Source of the DNA: Candidatus Nanopelagicales bacterium
GTDB taxonomy: Bacteria > Actinomycetota > Actinomycetes > S36-B12 > CAIYMF01
Length of the DNA: 59,175 nt
Direction of reading: 5' to 3'
Assembly (NCBI GenBank): GCA_025351185.1
Contig: JANXWJ010000074.1
Span: 1 to 59,175 of the forward strand
A model generated the notes under the pieces. That model ran no database searches. It had not been told where the DNA came from and worked only from the letters and a program-made list of their open reading frames with translations. Position numbers and translations under genes: made by a program. Shown in pieces: positions 56,201-59,175 of this stretch (positions are counted from its first letter, which is position 1; the number at the start of each line of letters is the position of its first letter).

Positions 56201-57905
56201 GCTTGGCGATGTGACAGTGGAAGAGGAAGTCGCCGGAGGACTGCTGCACGCCGCCCGCTCCGCCTTCGATCTCGAGGTTGAACGACTCACCCGGGCCGAG
56301 GGACTGGGAGTCGAGGCGCTGCGACGGTGAGAGCACGACCGGCGGATCCTTCTCCAGACCGGTCGCGGAGTAGTCGGCAGTCGTGTCCGTGACCGGGTTG
56401 AAGCGCCACCGGTCACCACCTCCGTGGAGGTGGAACACGTGAAACTTCTCGGCACCGACATGCATGATGCGCAGGATCGTGGGGTCGGCCAGATAGCCGC
56501 GCACGATGGGGGTCGCCGGCTCGCCGAACGTATAGGAGCTGTAGGCGTGCGACTTCTCCAGGGGGAACGCCAGCAGCCGGTTGCGGAACGGCTCGGACCG
56601 GTAGTTCAGTGCGAACCCGCCGGGGCGATAGCTCCCCGTCGTAGCGTCCTGCAGCGGGATGTCGATGCCGGACTTGTCCTTGAGCGACTCGTTGTCGTTG
56701 CCGATCTCGTGATGCAGCAACGCGGCCTCGCGGAAGGCGCAGGTGGCGGGCTTGCTCCACGGCACGCAGGTGACACCCGGGCCGGCCGGCTTGATCACCG
56801 CTTCCCAGCCGGACGTCAATGGTGTGCCGGTGGTGCTGGCATTCCAGTAGGTGGATCCGAGGGGCTCGACTATGAGCGCACCGAACAGCCCATGGTCGAC
56901 AGCGGCGCGGTATCCGGGGCCGGGGTGGATGTAGTGGCCGCCGTCGATCGTCGGGTCGACCGGGACGGCGAACCGGTAGGTTGTGGTGCTGCCGGGGGCG
57001 GCGCCGGACGGAGCGTTCGCGCCGATGGCGTCACCGGAGGAGTCGGTGCCGAACTCGAGCCCGTCGATGTGGAGCCCGAAGTCACCGCCGCTCGCCGTGT
57101 TGGTGTAGCGGATCTCGATGCAGTCGCCCTCGTTCGCGCGGATCACCAGCGGCTGGATCGCATCGTCGCGCAAACCCACGGTCACCTGCTGAGAGGCCTG
57201 TTCTGCCGCGATAGCCGGGAGCCTGCTCGTGAGGGCGTACATCTTGCCCAGCGGGTCATGGTCCCCGAACCGGTTCACGGGGATGTCGACGTCGAGGGCG
57301 GTGACGTCGAACGTCATGGTCACCCCCACGCCGGCCAGGCAGGCGGTCGCGGCACCAGACGGTGCCGGGGCTGCGCTAGCCGGCACCGATGACAGCTGGC
57401 TCAAGGGCGCGACGACTGCCAGCACGGCGACCGAGGTGATCAGCACCGGACGAGACAGGACGCGGATCCGAATGCGCGGCACGGCGTAGCAGGCGACGGC
57501 CAGCGGCACGAGAAGGGCGAGCAGGACGAACCCATCGCTCACGAGAGTGACGGCTGGAAGGGTGCGAGCCGCGGCCTGGTCGAACACGACGATGCGCAGG
57601 GAGTTGGCGACTGCCAGGGACACGGCTGCCACCGGAGCCGCGGTGAAGGCGGCGTAGGCGACCCCGCGACGCGGACGGGTCGAGGAGTCGTCGAGCACCA
57701 TGAAGGCGACGGGTACGGCGAGCACGACAGCCGGTAGAGCGAGAACCGCGATCGAGGCGGCCACCCGCACTACTTCCGCGGCGCTGGCCGGACCGGACTC
57801 GAGCCAGGCCAACCAGAGCGACCCGACGAGACCGAGCAGGACAGCGACAACCACGTCGCCCATGGGAAGGTGGAAACCGTTGGTGACCCGCCGTCGCTGT
57901 CTCAT
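53241..57905 (-). CDS. Giant membrane-anchored multicopper oxidase
   Basis: A 1554-residue protein. About five hydrophobic segments lie in residues 17-178; the rest should be outside the membrane and reads as six cupredoxin-like parts. Copper motifs: FHVFHLHGGG (H489, H492, H494) and LFHCHIAKHYTSGM (H563, C564, H565, H569, M574) in part 2; SMHIHHVQF (H837, H839) and FWHDHVDGIHGWGHG (H965, H967) in part 3. These supply all eight trinuclear His and a full type 1 site. The order is the reverse of laccases, where the HCH motif is last. Parts 1 and 4-6 keep only remnants. Large oxidases of this kind include manganese- and iron-oxidising enzymes; the substrate here is not known. ATG 57905 overlaps the upstream small gene (ATGA); the open frame further upstream is its shadow. 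Confidence 0.9.
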   Translation of the reverse strand: MRQRRRVTNGFHLPMGDVVVAVLLGLVGSLWLAWLESGPASAAEVVRVAASIAVLALPAVVLAVPVAFMVLDDSSTRPRRGVAYAAFTAAPVAAVSLAVANSLRIVVFDQAAARTLPAVTLVSDGFVLLALLVPLAVACYAVPRIRIRVLSRPVLITSVAVLAVVAPLSQLSSVPASAAPAPSGAATACLAGVGVTMTFDVTALDVDIPVNRFGDHDPLGKMYALTSRLPAIAAEQASQQVTVGLRDDAIQPLVIRANEGDCIEIRYTNTASGGDFGLHIDGLEFGTDSSGDAIGANAPSGAAPGSTTTYRFAVPVDPTIDGGHYIHPGPGYRAAVDHGLFGALIVEPLGSTYWNASTTGTPLTSGWEAVIKPAGPGVTCVPWSKPATCAFREAALLHHEIGNDNESLKDKSGIDIPLQDATTGSYRPGGFALNYRSEPFRNRLLAFPLEKSHAYSSYTFGEPATPIVRGYLADPTILRIMHVGAEKFHVFHLHGGGDRWRFNPVTDTTADYSATGLEKDPPVVLSPSQRLDSQSLGPGESFNLEIEGGAGGVQQSSGDFLFHCHIAKHYTSGMWGIWRVYSTLQPDFVALADRVAPPKAVESSALIGKTINGVKLTASNLDAWIRPQLPAQGVPHSGQDPTVWDWKVAGTTAKPRYLGAPADPTVFADSPGGLSGQPNLLAVDSGHLVGTRPAILFNPVNGRPAYPMFRPHIGQRPPFTGNGHTGAPWLGANASQTATTTADPYAARKDGLCPANRTLRTFNIVAIGKAIQRTPTFTDPDGKVFVLAHDKAATYADPTKGTPLAIRANQGDCIGITLTNEIPDASAFDGFSKTSMHIHHVQFDVQGSDGVSVGYAYEHSVRPYQFTDPTLVLAAAQGSTSLQLSDVTKFVGKDANGHATQPFIAVGEGLESIDIHQIKSINTVTRTVTLVTPLEKDHAAAEFAGSEFIQYRWYPDVLLDNVFWHDHVDGIHGWGHGLVGQLIVEPAGSTYHDPTTGAEVDSGTLVDIHTTTALSPGLVNGSFRELALWTLDDNDKGDYSTLNLKANPLVDRPDKANQFSSYKYGDPVTPLPRLYANDPLVIRTINVSPSIDTLHLQGGRTELEPRYPVTYGTGSEVYGPSIVDTVHYGVSEKFTLIFNGSRSDMSMRPGDYLYANGDERRTQDGAWGIVRILPGMVPGLQPLPGVSTPATDYVVPSQTGNAPPAASSPGNPCPAGAPARSFDISAMDKSQTLSGGHTVFVPSSDVISVKNGLIKPAPLVLHVVAGECVSVNVTNLLTAPVGFSIGKLDRAEGSGGVNVGFAPDQNVAPAATRQYVYYVPTDRLGVATIADLAGNGSTLKQGLYGAVVVAPSSQVAGEVTSFSNVITGREQNIGAQVLVHVPGAAVPDYRDFTVTLADDDPTMGQDFMPYPTSARAGRSVLNYEAAPAGDGPLSFQNPGSVPWLTAYAGDPVQVHVLGTPGSENAHAFSLGGLGWPEDPFIAGSNTITTDGVGPWESVTAQIVGGAGGRAAAPGDYFYGDARRPFTQVGMWGLQRVLPVPTTSCPIRLVDGSTC

Positions 57906-58507
57906 CGTGATGCGCCGACCTCTGGTTGGTCCGGCATCGGGGCCACGATCGACGGTGACGATGGATCGTCGCCGTGGCCGTGGGACCCGCTGTCGGGTGC
58001 GGAGACGTCCACCTGCAGCAGGGGAACGCTGTGGGACTGGCCCGGAGCGCGCAGGACCAGACGGGATCCGTCGCGTGGGACGACGAACGACAGTGCGCCC
58101 TCGACGCTGGCGTGGGCGTGGAGCGTGCCGGCTGCGAGAGTTCCGCCGGCGGGCAGGATCGGCTGGGACGAACCAACTTCGAACACCTGAAGGGTCGACG
58201 GGTCGAACGTCGATGACGCGTCTCCCGCGGACACCACGAGTGACACGGTCACAAGGGTCTTCCCCGACGTGACGAGACCCTGGATCCCGTGGGCCATACC
58301 GGACAGGTCGTTGTCGCTGAGGCCGGTGACCTGCTCCGCCTGCATGACGCGGTAGGAGGTGTCCCCGACGACCACCGTGGACGCGTCGGGTGCAGCGGTC
58401 CGCAGTGCGGCCGCGCGCCATCCGCCGAGGAGCGCTGCGGCAACCACGATAACTGCTGCGGCCATGGGGAGAAGGGTTCGGCGTGGCCGGCCGGATGTAG
58501 CGGGCAT
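57902..58507 (-). CDS. Small membrane-anchored partner of the multicopper oxidase
   Basis: A 201-residue protein with one N-terminal hydrophobic segment (about 12-33) followed by an extracytoplasmic domain of unknown family. The domain includes VVVGDTSYRVMQAEQVTGL, a beta-rich middle (TVSLVVSAGDASSTFDPSTLQVFEV) and a His/Asp-rich end GSHGHGDDPSS that could bind metal. ATG 58507 is used. The 4-base overlap with the oxidase gene suggests coupled translation and a complex; small partners of a large oxidase are known in the Bacillus Mnx complex, but no sequence kinship is claimed. Confidence 0.75.
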   Translation of the reverse strand: MPATSGRPRRTLLPMAAAVIVVAAALLGGWRAAALRTAAPDASTVVVGDTSYRVMQAEQVTGLSDNDLSGMAHGIQGLVTSGKTLVTVSLVVSAGDASSTFDPSTLQVFEVGSSQPILPAGGTLAAGTLHAHASVEGALSFVVPRDGSRLVLRAPGQSHSVPLLQVDVSAPDSGSHGHGDDPSSPSIVAPMPDQPEVGASR

Positions 58508-58581
58508 ACCCGGAGCCTGCGACCGTCACCTTTGGAAAACCTAGGGCCAGTGAGACTCCGGCCGAAGAGGGGTGCCGCCCG

Positions 58582-58593
58582 CTGCTCGAGCAG
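58582..58593. promoter_or_regulatory. Palindrome in the oxidase / copC divergent promoter
   Basis: CTGCTCGAGCAG, a perfect 12-base palindrome directly before a TAGCCT -10-like hexamer (58597-58602) that stands six bases before the copC ATG. It is a candidate operator in the 101-base gap between divergent copper genes. The absence of a ribosome site suggests a leaderless copC mRNA. Confidence 0.4.
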
Positions 58594-58608
58594 TCCTAGC
58601 CTCGCGGT

Positions 58609-59175
58609 ATGTCGAGCATCTCCTCTGCGATCGCGGGACGACGCCGGGCCCGCCCTCTGCTGGTCGCCGCCGTGTCGCTGGTCTTCCTGGCGCTGACGGT
58701 GTCCCCAGCCTCCGCGCACGCCCAGCTCGAGTCGAGCCATCCCGCTGCGGGCTCGGTGCTCGCCGAGCCGCCGAACCAGATCCGACTGACCTTCGACGAC
58801 CCCATCGATCGCGATGGCAGCACCGTGCACGTCTTCGACGATCGTGGTGGTCAGCTGGAGACCGGCGCCGTGACCGTGACCTCAGCTGACGCGCGGGAGA
58901 TTTCTGTGGACCCGGGGAGTCCCCTGGTGGCAGGGACTTACACGGTTGAGTGGGTGGTGACGTCGGAGGACACTCACCCGGTGACGGGGTCGTTCATCTT
59001 CTCCGTCGTCGCGCCGAGCCCGGTGGTCGATGTCCCAGTTCTGGCACGCAACGACCTGGCCGGCTTCCTGCTCGGCGTCATGCGATGGGCCAGCTACGTC
59101 GGGCTCGTGCTCGGTCCCGGTGTCATCCTCGTGCTCCTCCTCGTGTGGCCGGCTGCCCTGCGTCATCGCCGGCCG
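58609..59175 (+). CDS. CopC-CopD-type copper protein, cut by the window end
   Basis: The first 189 codons of a gene that runs out of the window. A signal peptide ends at SPASA, so the mature protein begins HAQLESSHPAAG; an N-terminal His is the copper(II) ligand of CopC proteins, and SEDTHPVTGSF provides the partner Asp/His. After the CopC domain (to about residue 135) a membrane segment begins (LAGFLLGVMRWASYVGLVLGPGVILVLLLVW), typical of a fused CopD. Expected role: copper binding outside the membrane and copper import. It is divergent from the multicopper oxidase operon. Confidence 0.92.
   Translation, partial: MSSISSAIAGRRRARPLLVAAVSLVFLALTVSPASAHAQLESSHPAAGSVLAEPPNQIRLTFDDPIDRDGSTVHVFDDRGGQLETGAVTVTSADAREISVDPGSPLVAGTYTVEWVVTSEDTHPVTGSFIFSVVAPSPVVDVPVLARNDLAGFLLGVMRWASYVGLVLGPGVILVLLLVWPAALRHRRP

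Noticed and set aside
57906-58529. Upstream 208 codons of the multicopper oxidase frame
   Set aside because: Arg/Pro/Ser-rich shadow of the 201-residue small gene; the ATG at 57905 with a 4-base overlap is the better start.

Overview
The window is a high-GC, densely packed piece of an actinobacterial chromosome. Gene order follows the backbone known from Streptomyces and Mycobacterium: bldD-pyrR...pyrF-mIHF-gmk-rpoZ-coaBC-metK-priA-def-fmt-rsmB-rpe-rib, then infC-rpmI-rplT-rRNA methylase-pheST-arg. A class 1B PyrK/PyrD pair, frequent GTG starts and 4-base ATGA/GTGA overlaps point to a Propionibacteriales/Nocardioidaceae-like organism. That assignment is an inference from order and protein character, not from a database match.

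Layout. 33-521 is a BldD regulator with two BldD-box-like sites upstream. 865-10915 is the whole de novo pyrimidine operon (pyrR-B-C-carA-carB-K-D-F) behind a PyrR-type RNA leader; pyrB carries an apparent frameshift. 11014-13715 (minus) is an accessory island: a YjjI-type glycyl radical enzyme, its radical-SAM activase, and a DUF1801 gene cut by an in-frame TAG. 13912-23551 holds mIHF, gmk (probable CTG start), rpoZ, coaBC, metK, an acetyltransferase, an ATPase-dead PriA, def, fmt and rsmB. A membrane diguanylate cyclase (minus) follows, then rpe, an FMN riboswitch, ribD-E-BA-H, hisE and hisG. 30588-35290 has a Usp protein, an SseB-like protein, an aquaporin, infC (probable ATC start), rpmI, rplT and an rRNA methyltransferase.

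35340-37258 is the most novel stretch: two adjacent paralogous genes of no family I can name, each behind a DtxR/IdeR-like iron box. Both proteins show HxD...H...R spacing like that of Fe(II)/2-oxoglutarate oxygenases. pheS, pheT and an SDR gene follow, then an ArgR-controlled arginine operon (argC-J-B-D-R-G-H) lacking argF.

49582-59175 looks like a regulated copper/oxidase module: a SARP-type regulator, a LuxR response regulator with its histidine kinase, a lone receiver protein, and (minus) a small membrane-anchored protein overlapping a 1554-residue membrane-anchored multicopper oxidase. The oxidase has six cupredoxin-like parts and its copper motifs are in reversed order. Divergent from it, a CopC-CopD-type gene runs off the window end.

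Regulatory RNA and DNA sites are unusually readable: PyrR leader, FMN riboswitch, ARG box, iron boxes, BldD boxes and several long terminator hairpins. No tRNA, rRNA, CRISPR array, insertion sequence or integrase was seen.
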